Assembly (NCBI RefSeq): GCF_900176515.1
Contig: NZ_FWXV01000011.1
Span: 372,001-436,000, forward strand
DNA length: 64,000 nucleotides
Direction of reading: 5' to 3'
Source of the DNA: Kibdelosporangium aridum
GTDB taxonomy: Bacteria > Actinomycetota > Actinomycetes > Mycobacteriales > Pseudonocardiaceae
Shown: piece after piece, positions 42,846 to 52,198 of the stretch
Layout: each line of letters starts with the position of its first letter
How positions within the stretch are numbered: position 1 is the first letter of the stretch
Notes under the pieces: generated by a model
Database searches by the model: none
What the model saw: only the letters and a program-made list of their open reading frames with translations
What the model was told of the DNA's origin: nothing
Translations under genes and position numbers: made by a program

Positions 42846-43853
42846 TCAGGTCGGGTTGAGGGGGATGTGTACTCGGACATCGTGGAGTCCGGCGAGGGGC
42901 CAGGCCACTATCAGGTCGAGCAGGTCGTCGTGCGGGCGGTTCAGTGTGAACTCCTGGAGGCAGGAGAAGGTCTGGTTGCCGCCGGAGGAGGTGCTGTCAC
43001 CCGGTCGGATCCAGAGGGCCTCGTGTCCTTGGATGACTGCCACGGAGGCGCCAGGGCCCGTTGCTCGGATCTGGGCTGGGTCGTCCAACGCACCTGACGT
43101 TGGTCGCGGAGGGGGAAACGCATGGGCGTTGACCGCGTCCGCGGAATCTCCCTTGGCAATGCTGAGCAGTTCCATGGACAGCATCGAGTTCATGGCGGTC
43201 AGTCGAGTGAGCACGACGGCGACGCGGTGATCGCGGCGGTGCAGCACTCGGGGTGGCGCGACGTTCGTACCTGCTTCGATGGCCGGCGAGCCGTGGCCAC
43301 GGTCGGCATGATGGGTGACCCCTTCTGGCACAGGACGAATGTCCAGTGGTGCTTGCCAAATCGAGGTTGTGGCTCGCTCGACGGTGGTCCGGTCGGGTAG
43401 CGGCACGGTGATGACTGTTTCCGGGAAGCCGATCTCCGGCCATGCGAGCACGAGCGATATCTCGTCGAATGTCGGTGGAAGCCGGAACACCGCCCGGTAG
43501 GTGGGACCGGACGTGCCAAGGAAGTAGTCACCGTCGCTCGAGGAGCAGGACGTAGCGAATTCCCACTGCGCGTGGCCAGCGTGATCGAGCCAGCCGACGC
43601 GCAGGTCAACGCCCTCATCGTAAGCCGGCAGCAACCGGCGGGACGCGACTGCCGGCTGGCTCGAGAGCCCGTCGCGGATATCCCGCTGCCGTTCGGCCGC
43701 ACTACGACGATCCAGCGGACGGCGGGCCAGCAGTTCGATCTCCAAAGCCGACAGCCCGGACACCGCACGCACGACACCAACAGTCAGTTCCGGTCGACGC
43801 ACCAGCAAGCCACCGGAATGTGCCACAGCACCCAGGCTTTCAGTCGTGTCCAC
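42846..43853 (-). CDS. Hypothetical protein, 335 aa
   Basis: An uncharacterised protein with no signal peptide or membrane segment. It is beta-rich, with repeated aromatic-rich strands (ISLVLAWPEIGFPETVITVPL near 155 and VAWPLAGLHDVRVHIPL at the end), which look like two similar beta-sandwich units. No family recognised. It faces convergently to the PPOX gene and lies downstream of the PadR-membrane gene pair on the same strand. Confidence 0.6.
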   Translation of the reverse strand: MDTTESLGAVAHSGGLLVRRPELTVGVVRAVSGLSALEIELLARRPLDRRSAAERQRDIRDGLSSQPAVASRRLLPAYDEGVDLRVGWLDHAGHAQWEFATSCSSSDGDYFLGTSGPTYRAVFRLPPTFDEISLVLAWPEIGFPETVITVPLPDRTTVERATTSIWQAPLDIRPVPEGVTHHADRGHGSPAIEAGTNVAPPRVLHRRDHRVAVVLTRLTAMNSMLSMELLSIAKGDSADAVNAHAFPPPRPTSGALDDPAQIRATGPGASVAVIQGHEALWIRPGDSTSSGGNQTFSCLQEFTLNRPHDDLLDLIVAWPLAGLHDVRVHIPLNPT

Positions 43854-43930
43854 GCACTACCATCCCATGCCAGGTCGGTCATCTGGGCACGTGACCGACG
43901 CGAGGACAGGCAACCCTGTCGGCGAGCAGG

Positions 43931-44659
43931 TCAGCCTTTTGTGGATGTCGGTTGGCCTTGTGGCTCCCCGCCACCGGAGTCTCGGCGGGGCAACAGGCCC
44001 CCAACCGCGCCGAGCAGGGCGACGACGGCGGTCACCAACAGCAACCAGCCGAAGCTGAGGTCCATGTTCCATGCCGCGCTTAGGGTCCACAACAGCATTG
44101 CGAACGGAATCGTTGCCAGCAGTACCACCCGCGAGCGTTGCGCCGGCCACCACCGCCATGCCGCGGCGGCTCCCAACCCGACGCAGATCACGAGGTCGAC
44201 GACGAGAAGCCCGCCAGTCGCCAGCGAATAAGCGAGCAGCACGCCGCAGACGACCAACGTGATGCGACGGGAGCCGAGGATCCAAGCCACTGCGGCGGCA
44301 AGCCGAAGCAGAGCGGGGATCAGCAGCGCGAGGGCCACGTTTCGGATGGGAAACTGACTGCCGAGACTGACCGTTATCGCGCCGGTGCTGATCCGGTAAG
44401 CGGTGGCGGCGGCTTCTGTGCTGACCGCGACGATGAACGCCGTCAACAGCAGGGATGCCGCGCCGGGCAGGCGAAGCCGCGACGCGAGGCCGACCACGCC
44501 GACGGCTTGCCGGAGACTGGGGCGGGCGCGACCTGGGTCGAGGTCGAGCAGCAACCCGAGGAGTTCTTCACCACGGGCGGCTCGGTGATCAGCGGGCAAC
44601 AGGCGCAACAGGCGGCGGTAGCGCCGTTCCAGTGGCCCCATCGGCTCCGACGGGCTCAT
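43931..44659 (-). CDS. Membrane protein of PadR operon
   Basis: A 242-residue protein. The first 45 residues are cytoplasmic and basic (RYRRLLRLLPADHRAARGEELLG), a pattern seen in actinobacterial permease-like proteins. About seven helices follow. It starts four bases inside the PadR stop (ATGA), so it is the second gene of a PadR operon. Transport or drug-response roles are common for such partners; the family is not assigned. Confidence 0.75.
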   Translation of the reverse strand: MSPSEPMGPLERRYRRLLRLLPADHRAARGEELLGLLLDLDPGRARPSLRQAVGVVGLASRLRLPGAASLLLTAFIVAVSTEAAATAYRISTGAITVSLGSQFPIRNVALALLIPALLRLAAAVAWILGSRRITLVVCGVLLAYSLATGGLLVVDLVICVGLGAAAAWRWWPAQRSRVVLLATIPFAMLLWTLSAAWNMDLSFGWLLLVTAVVALLGAVGGLLPRRDSGGGEPQGQPTSTKG

Positions 44660-44991
44660 CCGATCAGCCCGAGCCGGGCACGCCGAGCGAGGCGGCGCTT
44701 GGCCGCACGGGACTGGATGATCATCCGCTGTGTCTCGGCCTCCACCGCAGCCGCACCCGCGTCTGTCAGACGGTAGTAACGGCGCAGCCGGCCGTTCTCC
44801 ACCTCGTCGCGTTCAGGCTGGACGAGGCCACGGTTGGCCAGGCGCTCCAGCGCCGCGTAGAGCGTGCTCGCCCGGAGCTGAATCCGATTCTCCGACATCG
44901 CCGCGACCTCCGTCACCAACCCGTACCCGTGCCGGGGCTGGTCGGCGAGCGCCGCGAGAATCAAGAACGACTGTTCGCTCATGGAATCCAT
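44656..44991 (-). CDS. PadR-family transcriptional regulator
   Basis: A 111-residue winged-helix repressor of the PadR family (SEQSFLILAALADQPRHGYGLV, then RASTLYAALERLANRGLVQPER). The ATG at 44991 gives MDSMSEQSF; an internal ATG at 44982 is possible. It overlaps the membrane gene and is preceded by a 9-bp inverted repeat operator. Confidence 0.87.
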   Translation of the reverse strand: MDSMSEQSFLILAALADQPRHGYGLVTEVAAMSENRIQLRASTLYAALERLANRGLVQPERDEVENGRLRRYYRLTDAGAAAVEAETQRMIIQSRAAKRRLARRARLGLIG

Positions 44992-44998
44992 GATCGGA

Positions 44999-45023
44999 GC
45001 ATATACCATCTCGCGGTATATGC
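44999..45023. promoter_or_regulatory. PadR operator
   Basis: GCATATACC (44999-45007) and GGTATATGC (45015-45023) form a perfect 9-bp inverted repeat with a 7-bp spacer, eight bases upstream of the PadR start. The AT-rich arms overlap the expected -10 region. PadR proteins typically bind such repeats. Confidence 0.75.
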
Positions 45024-45101
45024 CATCGACAGGAGCGGGACTGCTTCCCGACGGTGAAGGTCACCACGCCGAGATCGTCCTAATAGGAGTAAGCGCCTAT
45101 G

Positions 45102-45257
45102 TCAGAACCCTGATCGTGGGTCCCGGACATGGGATGGGCGGCTGCTCATGCCGACTCCGACCATCGCACCGACGGCGATGCCGAGGATCAGCGCGCCGAT
45201 AGTCGCAGGCCAGTGCCGGCGTTGCACTTCCGGCTTGGATTTGTGCGTGTGTCGCAT
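45102..45257 (-). CDS. Small single-pass membrane protein
   Basis: A 51-residue candidate beginning MRHTHKSKPEVQRRHW, followed by one membrane helix (IGALILGIAVGAMVGVG) and a short polar tail. The basic N terminus predicts an inside N terminus. AGGG lies before the ATG at 45257. Too small for confident calling, but the charge and helix pattern is convincing. Confidence 0.45.
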   Translation of the reverse strand: MRHTHKSKPEVQRRHWPATIGALILGIAVGAMVGVGMSSRPSHVRDPRSGF

Positions 45258-45732
45258 GGTGGCCCTATCTCCAAGGCCGGTTGTCGCCCTGGTTGAGCCC
45301 ACCCGTCCCGGGGTCACCGGAAACGAACAGGCTCAACCGAAAGACAGGGGTCACGACCACGCCGAAGCACTCGGCACGCCCCGCATGAGCGCCATCGGCG
45401 TGACAACCGCCGAGGCTGCTCGATGGCCATGGCAGCCGGTGGGGCACGATGAACTCGCTCCGAGCCGACGACGAGCGGCGACTCCTGTCAGGGCCGGGGA
45501 TCCGGCCTCTCATACCGAGATCGCCGGATCCAACACCGGCGCCGAAATGTCTCGACCAGGTTGACTGTACTCCATATTCACGCTGATCACCGGGCCAAAA
45601 GAAATCGTGCGGCCAACGGTGCCCGGCCGCGCGCTCAGGCATCCCGGGACCACGGAAACGGAACAGGCCGCTCCACAAGGGACGGTTAGGAATGCCGCCA
45701 GGCACTCGAACCTCTGGTTCGCGGGATCGATG
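45258..45732. other. Stretch of 475 bp without a clear gene
   Basis: No frame here has a plausible protein on either strand; the longest are arginine/glycine-rich shadows. I see no strong hairpin. It separates the PadR region from the GT4 gene. Confidence 0.5.
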
Positions 45733-46860
45733 TCACCGTGGGACGCGCGTCGCAGCGATCAACAGGCTGTCGGCGAGCCAGCGATAGCGTTCGGCCACCG
45801 CGGGCCACCGCAACTCCGGCGCCAGGGCCGATGCCCTGCCCGTCATGGCCACAGCCAAGCCCGGCTCAGTCAGCACGCGGCGCAATGCCACGCTTGTCGC
45901 GGCCGGGTCCTGGTGCGGGATCAAGAGGCCGCAGCCGCCTGCGAGCATCTCGACCGCGTGCGGGAAGCGGGTCGCGACCACCGGCCGTCGCGCGGCGATC
46001 GCCTCGACCAACACTCCGGAGGCGACCTGTTCAGTCGAGTCGTAGGGCAACAGCACGACTCTGGCTTGCCGGATCAACTGGCCGAGCGAGTGCGGATCCA
46101 GGTACGACGGGATGAAATCGACCAGATCGGCCACGCCCAACGCGGAGGCGTGAGCACGCAGCGAGTCGTAGTACGAACTGCCAGAGCGGGCAAGCACCTT
46201 GGGATGCGTCTGCCCGGCGACCACGTATCGGGGTTCGAGGTCTCGCAGGGCAGGTAGTGCCGCGATCGCCGACTCGATGCCTTTGCCGGGCCCGAGCAGG
46301 CCCCAGGTGAGGATGGTCGGCCTGGACCTTGCCAGCGCGGCCGTGGCCAGTCCGTCCGCCGGCGCACCGTGTGGGATCACCAGAAGCTTGTCCGGGTCCA
46401 TCGTGTACCCGTCAAGCAACCGTTGGGCTGCCGCGTCGGACATCGCCACCACGGCGTCGGCCCGCTCGACCACGCGCGTCAGCACCATCCGCTGATGCCT
46501 GCTCGGCTGCGCCAGAACGGTGTGCAGTACGACGATCACCGGTACGTCCAGCAGGTCGAGCAAGTCGAGGAGTTCCTCGCCGTCCCGGCCACCGTAGATG
46601 TCGTAATCGTGCTGCACGATCGCCACGTCGAACCCGTTGAGCAACTCGGCGGCGATCACCAGACTGCGCGGGGAACCTTTGACCAGGTCGTGCACGACCT
46701 CGGCTGGCGCAGGCGATCCGGCTTGGTCGACGACTCTGACCACATCAGCGCAACTGTCCGGCTCCAGCGCGATCAGATGCCGCCGCAACGCCGCGCCGAA
46801 CGTCGCAACGCCGCATGGAGTAGGAGGATACGTGGTGAGAAAACCATAATTGCCTGCCAC
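45733..46860 (-). CDS. GT4-family glycosyltransferase
   Basis: A 375-residue GT-B glycosyltransferase. The N-terminal Rossmann domain begins GFLTTYPPTPCGVATFGAALRRHL, as in glycogen/mannosyl transferases of the GT4 family. The C-terminal domain has LTWGLLGPGKGIESAI and the conserved nucleotide-sugar site EAIAARRPVVATRFPHAVEM. Donor and acceptor are unknown. It stands alone, with a non-coding stretch upstream before the desaturase unit. Confidence 0.85.
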   Translation of the reverse strand: MAGNYGFLTTYPPTPCGVATFGAALRRHLIALEPDSCADVVRVVDQAGSPAPAEVVHDLVKGSPRSLVIAAELLNGFDVAIVQHDYDIYGGRDGEELLDLLDLLDVPVIVVLHTVLAQPSRHQRMVLTRVVERADAVVAMSDAAAQRLLDGYTMDPDKLLVIPHGAPADGLATAALARSRPTILTWGLLGPGKGIESAIAALPALRDLEPRYVVAGQTHPKVLARSGSSYYDSLRAHASALGVADLVDFIPSYLDPHSLGQLIRQARVVLLPYDSTEQVASGVLVEAIAARRPVVATRFPHAVEMLAGGCGLLIPHQDPAATSVALRRVLTEPGLAVAMTGRASALAPELRWPAVAERYRWLADSLLIAATRVPR

Positions 46861-47113
46861 ATGGCACCTTCCGGAAAATCGGGCGGATCAGGTGGCCGTA
46901 GCAGGCGAGATGCTGGACAAGCAGACTGCGACCCGGTGTTTCACTCTCCGGCGAGAGTAACAGCAAGAACGGCAACGGGCGCCGCGAAACTTGCGCGCTG
47001 GTCATGGCACCGAGCTCATGGGCTTGACCAGCCTTCGGTCCACAATAGACCCAGAGTGCCGACCGGCACTCTGCTCAGTCATCGTGCTCGCCGAGCACGT
47101 CCGCGGCGGACGT
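46861..47113. promoter_or_regulatory. Upstream region of GT4 gene with two hairpins
   Basis: This region contains ACTCTC-CGGC-GAGAGT (46943-46958) and CAGAGTGCC-GACC-GGCACTCTG (47052-47073), a perfect 9-bp stem. The second could end transcripts of the desaturase unit, which reads toward it. No gene is seen otherwise. Confidence 0.5.
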
Positions 47114-47332
47114 CTACCGGGATTCGTTGAAGGGGTCGCGGGGCGGAGGCGTCGTCTGGGCAGCCGGCTCCGGCGGCGGATCGGCAGCTTCGCTGAACAG
47201 GTTCTCGCGCGAAAGCCTGCGCTGACTGGCAGGATCGCGCCAGTCAGCCGCCTGATGCGGCTCTGAATGACTGAACAGGTCGTTCTCCGGTGTTGATGTC
47301 GAGATGACAGAAAGTCCTTTCAGGGCAGTCAT
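47114..47332 (-). CDS. Small protein coupled to the desaturase
   Basis: A 72-residue candidate. Its ATG overlaps the desaturase stop (ATGA), so it would be translated by coupling. The sequence is Pro/Ser/Asp-rich with repeated short motifs (NDLFSHSEP, ENLFSEAADPP, DPFNESR). It has no recognised family and looks disordered. The overlap and internal motif repeat are the main support. Confidence 0.4.
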   Translation of the reverse strand: MTALKGLSVISTSTPENDLFSHSEPHQAADWRDPASQRRLSRENLFSEAADPPPEPAAQTTPPPRDPFNESR

Positions 47333-48384
47333 GATGCGGCGTTCGCCAACGCCGTCGGCCGGCGGAGTGCCGCTCCGGCATCATGCAGATGCCGCAGAAC
47401 TTGGGCGTAGGACGCGAACAGACCACATTGACGGTAGGAAATGCCGTGCCTGGCACAGAAGGCCTGGACGACAGGCTGTGCCCGGCGCAGGTTGACGCGG
47501 GGCATGTGCGGGAACAAATGGTGTTCGATCTGGTAGTTCAGGCCGCCGAGCATACCGTCCAGCCACCGTCCGCCGGAGATGTTGCGGGAGGTCAGGACCT
47601 GCTTGCGCAGGTGATCCACGTTTTCCTCACGGGTGAGGATGGGCATGCCCTTGTGGTTCGGCGCGAAACAACACCCGAGATAGACACCCATCACGCCCTG
47701 ATGCACCAGCATGAACAGCACTGCCTGCAGCGGGGACAACACCAGGAACAACGCGGTCAGATAACCCGCGAGAGGCACGGTCAGCAGCATGGCCTCCAGC
47801 ACCGGACGCTTGACCTCACGGCGGAAAACGGCCTGGATGCCCGCGATGCGCAGGATCACCGCTTCGAGCGTCAGCAGTGGGAAGAACAAGAAGGCTTGGT
47901 ACTTCGTGATCCATCGGTAGATGCCCTGTTTGGTGCGGGACTGCTCACGGCTGAACGCCAGCGCGGGGATGTCGATGTCCGGGTCGTCGTCCTCGTGGTT
48001 GGGGTTGGCGTGATGCCGGTTGTGTTTGGCCACCCACCACTGAAAACTGATCCCGGTGACCGCGCCGTGCAGGTACCCGACGACGTTGTTGCCCCGGCGG
48101 GACCGGAAGATCTGGCGGTGCCCGGCATCATGACCGATGAACGCGAACTGGGTGAACACGACCGCGAGGTACACCGCGGTCAGCAACTGCCAATACGAGT
48201 CGCCCAGCAGCACGAACGCGATACCGCCTGCCGCGAGCAGCAGCACGTTGATCGCCATCCGCAGCACGTAGTAGCCACGCCGCCTGTCCAGCAGGCCGGC
48301 GCGGCCGATTTCTCGCGCCAGGAGCGCGAAGTCACTGCCGCGCCTGGCATCAGCGGGCTGGGTATCGGTCGTCATAGGACGCAT
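47329..48384 (-). CDS. Fatty-acid desaturase
   Basis: A 351-residue membrane desaturase. The three histidine boxes HDAGH, HNRHH and EHHLFP are present, with about four helices (MAINVLLLAAGGIAFVLLG onward). This is an acyl-lipid/acyl-CoA-type desaturase related to DesA/Des6-like front-end enzymes. Starts at 48384 or 48375 are possible; GGAAGG lies closer to 48384. A small protein overlaps its stop. Confidence 0.88.
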   Translation of the reverse strand: MRPMTTDTQPADARRGSDFALLAREIGRAGLLDRRRGYYVLRMAINVLLLAAGGIAFVLLGDSYWQLLTAVYLAVVFTQFAFIGHDAGHRQIFRSRRGNNVVGYLHGAVTGISFQWWVAKHNRHHANPNHEDDDPDIDIPALAFSREQSRTKQGIYRWITKYQAFLFFPLLTLEAVILRIAGIQAVFRREVKRPVLEAMLLTVPLAGYLTALFLVLSPLQAVLFMLVHQGVMGVYLGCCFAPNHKGMPILTREENVDHLRKQVLTSRNISGGRWLDGMLGGLNYQIEHHLFPHMPRVNLRRAQPVVQAFCARHGISYRQCGLFASYAQVLRHLHDAGAALRRPTALANAAS

Positions 48385-48662
48385 TACCTTCCGGAACAAT
48401 GGAAAAATCGATGGCCTTCGGCAGGCACGGCACAGCGGGGCCGGCTTCTCTGGCTTGTCCCCCTCCGAGAGGGAGAAGTGCCCACACCATCGCTTCCACA
48501 GCAAGGCCGCACTGGGCACTACACAGTCTAACGCCGACGATCGCGGATTGGTTCCAACGGGGCCAGTGTGTACACCCGTTGGCAGTCAAACCCGCGAGCG
48601 CCGATACTACAGCGTGGGATCCAGACCAGAAATCGTCCACAAAAGACACTACTGGCAAGCCG

Positions 48663-49082
48663 TCAGTGCTGGGTGGACGCGCCACAGGCGGCCAGGATAT
48701 GGCGGGACAACCCGTTCTGCGTGCACGCAGCGGCCAGCGCGGTACGTCCGGTGTGTTCATCGGCTTCCGGTGGGACGACCAGCAGGAACAACACCCTGGA
48801 CGTCATGCCGGTGATCCTGAGGCTGTAGGGGTCCAGACCGGTGAATCCCTCGAGCCGGATGGCGTGACCATCGACGGCGATGTGCCTGGGCAGCAGACCC
48901 CAGGTGTCGGGGTTGTACCCGATTCTCCTGACCATGCCCAGCCGCGGGGTGAGCGCACCGATGAGGATGGGCAGCTCAGTCGCCAGCGCAGCCGAACGAG
49001 GCCACCACCCACCGTCGAACCGGCTGGGTAACGCCGTGTCGGCTTTGATCATGAGCCGCAAGGACTTCGGCTGCTCGGTCAT
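48663..49082 (-). CDS. DUF5994-like protein
   Basis: A 139-residue protein. It has SLRLMIKADTALPSRFDGGWWPRS, the start typical of DUF5994, then GMVRRIGYNPDTW, TGLDPYSLRITG, and LFLLVVPPE. Function unknown; the family is confined to actinomycetes. The ATG at 49082 follows GGAG; a longer start at 49199 is possible but lacks a site. Confidence 0.75.
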   Translation of the reverse strand: MTEQPKSLRLMIKADTALPSRFDGGWWPRSAALATELPILIGALTPRLGMVRRIGYNPDTWGLLPRHIAVDGHAIRLEGFTGLDPYSLRITGMTSRVLFLLVVPPEADEHTGRTALAAACTQNGLSRHILAACGASTQH

Positions 49083-49291
49083 GTCCGGCTCCGGTCTCCG
49101 GCCTGCGACGACAGGACCGGTGTCGGGATCGCCCCGAGGCGACGCCGGCCTGGCTGCGGGCGTCCGGGAACCTTCGGTGACCTCACTGTACGCCCTCATC
49201 TGGGCATATTGTGCATGAACCGCGGTTCGCGGCCACGCAGGCAGACGATTTCTTCGATCTTTCACCGCCCGGCACGGACAATGGAGCGGTG

Positions 49292-49933
49292 ATGACAAGT
49301 CGCCGATCCGCGCCGTCCGTCGACGTAGCCCGCGCGGACTTGTTCGCCCGGCTGGCGCTGGCACTGCTTGGCGGTGCGCTGCTGGTCACCAGCTACATGA
49401 CCGCGCTGCTGAGCGGGCAGGTGGACCCGGTGACCGATCCGGTGAGCGACTACGCGTTCCACGGCGCCGGTGGCCCGCTGTTCGTCGTGGCCGTGTTGCT
49501 CCTGCTCCTGTCCGGGCTCGTGATACGAGCTGGGATGAACGGCGCCCGGATGCCGCGGCACCGGGCGATAAGCGTCCTCTTCGGACTCTGGTATGCGGGA
49601 TTGTTGATCTGCGTGGTGTTTCCCGGCGATCAGCTGGTAACCGACCAGACCCTGTCGGGACACCTGCACCGGTTGGGCGGCGCGATGTTGTTCACGTGCC
49701 TGCCGCTGGCCTGCTGGATTCTGGCCCGTTCGCTGCTGCCCGACCCGCGTTGGGCGGGTGTTGCCGCGTGGATCCGTCGTTTCGCCGTGACTGTCCTGTC
49801 CTGCGCGACGATGTTCGGTGTGGCCCAGCTCGTGCCGTGGCTTCCGAAAGGGCTGCTGGAGCGCGTCGCACTGGGCGCGGAACTAGCGCTGCTGGTCGCA
49901 CTCGCATTGGCCGTGCGGAGGGCCGCGCGTTGA
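49292..49933 (+). CDS. DUF998-family membrane protein
   Basis: A 213-residue protein with about six helices. It contains the DUF998 start LGGALLVTSYMTALLSG...DPVSDYAFHG, and GLWYAGLLICVVFPGD, in the middle. Function unknown. GGAG precedes the ATG at 49292. It converges on the second GT4 gene (12 bp between stops). Confidence 0.8.
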   Translation: MTSRRSAPSVDVARADLFARLALALLGGALLVTSYMTALLSGQVDPVTDPVSDYAFHGAGGPLFVVAVLLLLLSGLVIRAGMNGARMPRHRAISVLFGLWYAGLLICVVFPGDQLVTDQTLSGHLHRLGGAMLFTCLPLACWILARSLLPDPRWAGVAAWIRRFAVTVLSCATMFGVAQLVPWLPKGLLERVALGAELALLVALALAVRRAAR

Positions 49934-49945
49934 CGGGGGCATGGT

Positions 49946-51067
49946 CTAGTGGCCTAGCACGCGTTGCCGGGCTGTCAGGCGTTGGTAGAGCGCCAACAGG
50001 TGGTCGACCGAGGTGTCGATGGGATACCTCCGTGCGGCTGCGGCGTGGTCGGCGCGGGCGGCTTTCAGCTCGTCAGGGTGCTCGATCAAGTGGTCGATCC
50101 GGGCGGCCAGCGCCTGTGGTGATCCCGCGGAGAACCTGAATCGCTCCGACCGGGCTATCCGCGCGGTCCCATCGGTTGCCGACTCGGCGATCAGGCACGG
50201 CAGCCCGCAGGCCATCGCCTCGAGTACGCTCATGCATTCCACCTCGATCTCCGCGGTGTGCACGTAGAGGTCAGCGGTGTTGTAGTACGAGATCAGCTCA
50301 TGCGGTGGCAGGCAGTCGAAGAGTACGGGGTTGGTCAGGCCGCGCGCCTGGTCACGCAGCCGGCTCCGCAGCGGGCCGTCGCCAAGGACCACGAGTTGGA
50401 TATCCGGTTCGTGCCGCGACCGCCGTACCGCCTCGATCAGCACGTCGTGCCGCTTCTCCGGAGCCAGCCGGCCGACCGACAGGATCACGAACCGGTCGTT
50501 CGTGATCCGGTCGGTCGGCCGGTATTCCTCGGGTATCCCATTGGATATCACCGTGGCCGGCCTACGCAGCCCATGACCGCGCAACTCGTGCTCGCCGAAC
50601 TCACTCGGACAGATCACGTGATCGCAGCGGTTGTACACGCTACGAAGAAAGAAGCGGGAGAGCAGATCCACTGTGGTCTGACTGTGAACACCGATGTTGC
50701 GCAGTATGTGCTCGGCGCGAACGTGGAAGGTGGCCACAGTGGGCACTCCGGCCCGCTTCGCCATGGTGATCCCCCGCATCGCCAAAAGGAAGGGAGTGTG
50801 CACGTGCACAACATCGGCATCAGCGATTGCCCTGGCCAACGACCGCCGGTCCGGCCACGCCAGCGGCGTGCGCATCTTGGTGATGATCGGCTGGGCGAAG
50901 GGCACCCGCAACTCGGGCAGAGCGATCTTGTGCTCGGCCCTCGCCCCGGTGGAGACGACGGTTACGGTATGCCCACGCTCGCGTAGCCGCTCGGTGAAGC
51001 GTCGGGTGGAGATCACCGCGCCGGTCGGTGCGTCGTCCCAGGCGTCCAGCAGCATAGCGATGCGCAT
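49946..51067 (-). CDS. GT4-family glycosyltransferase
   Basis: A 373-residue GT-B glycosyltransferase. The N-terminal domain starts RIAMLLDAWDDAPTGAVIS and has VVHVHTPFLLAMRG. The C-terminal domain has LSVGRLAPEKRHDVLIEA, and ECMSVLEAMACGLPCLIAESA as the sugar-nucleotide site. It resembles mannosyl/glucosyl transferases for lipid or polysaccharide assembly. It is not adjacent to the other GT4 gene. The frame stays open upstream to 51361 but without a ribosome site. Confidence 0.84.
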   Translation of the reverse strand: MRIAMLLDAWDDAPTGAVISTRRFTERLRERGHTVTVVSTGARAEHKIALPELRVPFAQPIITKMRTPLAWPDRRSLARAIADADVVHVHTPFLLAMRGITMAKRAGVPTVATFHVRAEHILRNIGVHSQTTVDLLSRFFLRSVYNRCDHVICPSEFGEHELRGHGLRRPATVISNGIPEEYRPTDRITNDRFVILSVGRLAPEKRHDVLIEAVRRSRHEPDIQLVVLGDGPLRSRLRDQARGLTNPVLFDCLPPHELISYYNTADLYVHTAEIEVECMSVLEAMACGLPCLIAESATDGTARIARSERFRFSAGSPQALAARIDHLIEHPDELKAARADHAAAARRYPIDTSVDHLLALYQRLTARQRVLGH

Positions 51068-51426
51068 ACTTGCAGTGTCGCAGGAAGCGGACCAACAAAC
51101 GACATCATGCTGATCGATGGGCGGCGCGGATTGCCCATTCCTCGAGGCGGTTCTACTAAGGACCGATTTGACCCGATGGGTCTCGAGCGGCGCTGCCGCA
51201 ATGCGCACGAAGTGCTGTCGACAACTCCACGGTACGCCTTCCGGCGGCCGCACCGCCCGGATTCCTGACGACGACAACTCCGCGGTTGACTCGCCCCGCG
51301 ACACTCTGCCGGCCACACTTCGTAGCGCGTGAAAATACCCTGTGAATGGAGCAATCGGCACGCCATGGTGGCAGGATCAAGCCTGTCGGCAAGCCAGCAG
51401 GGCCAACCCACGGAAGGAAGCCCATG
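51068..51426. other. 359-bp region without a clear gene
   Basis: No convincing open frame occurs here; the frames present are arginine-rich shadows. The right end contains the ribosome site GGAAGGAAG of the next gene. I see no hairpin or repeat of note. Confidence 0.5.
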
Positions 51427-51861
51427 ATGGGTATCCGTTACACCGGTCCGTATGCGGAGCAGGTTGCGGAACACGAGGGGCAGGCCGCGCGCAAACTCAC
51501 TGACGGCACGGTCAGCACGGGGTGGACCGAGGAGACCAGCGCACTGGAGGCCTTCATCGCTGCCTGTTCGTGCGGATGGCGCGCGGCAGCGGAACACCCT
51601 GCCACCGAAGCGGGCAAGGAAGCGGCAGAAGCACAGTGGAACACCGAACACCTGAGCCCGCTGATCGAGGCCGCCCGTTCCTCCTGGGAGAGCTGGCCGG
51701 ATGACCTGGCCGGTTTGGCACGGTACGCGCGGGACCGGGTATTGGCCCAGGACAACGCTGAGGCGCTGCGGATCCTCGACCAGATGGTCGCCGACGTCGA
51801 CTACCGGCGTCGCACCGTTGCCCAGCTGTCGGGACAGCAGGAACGCGGAGCGCAAGAGTAG
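51427..51861 (+). CDS. Hypothetical protein with CxC motif
   Basis: A 144-residue soluble protein. It carries a CSCGWR motif near residue 41 and is otherwise helical and acidic (EAGKEAAEAQWNTEHLSPLI, ALRILDQMVADVDYRRR). The family is not recognised; a C-x-C-G-W-R motif recurs in actinomycete hypothetical proteins. GGAAGGAAG precedes ATGATG; the second ATG at 51427 is best spaced. Confidence 0.62.
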   Translation: MGIRYTGPYAEQVAEHEGQAARKLTDGTVSTGWTEETSALEAFIAACSCGWRAAAEHPATEAGKEAAEAQWNTEHLSPLIEAARSSWESWPDDLAGLARYARDRVLAQDNAEALRILDQMVADVDYRRRTVAQLSGQQERGAQE

Positions 51862-52198
51862 GGTGCGCAGACGACGCCGCTGGTGGCCTCGTCGGCACGT
51901 GGGCGTATGATGGACCTATCGAGAGCATTTCGCGCGTCGGCAGTCGAGCTGACGCCGTCCTCGATATATCCCCATCGGGTCGCGAGGCGGCCGGGACGGA
52001 GCACTGACTCGTGTCAGTCTCACCCATGAACTGAGATACCCCGCACGACCCGATGCAGTCTCTGGGCTGACCAATTGCGGTTGCGGATCAGATCGAGCAC
52101 AGCTGCTCCCGGCACCGTCCACGGAGCCGGTGAACCACGGTCAACCGATCCGGCCGTCAAGCACATCCATCTGCCGTCCGCACGACCGAGGAGACCTG
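51862..52198. other. Structured leader upstream of peptide gene
   Basis: This 337-bp non-coding stretch has TATCGAG (51917-51923) and CTCGATA (51960-51966) closing an imperfect hairpin with an inner GCGTCGGC/GCTGACGC stem. A second hairpin is ACTGAC-TCGT-GTCAGT (52003-52018). The right end carries GAGGAG, the ribosome site of the peptide gene. The hairpins could form a regulatory leader, but this is not proven. Confidence 0.45.
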
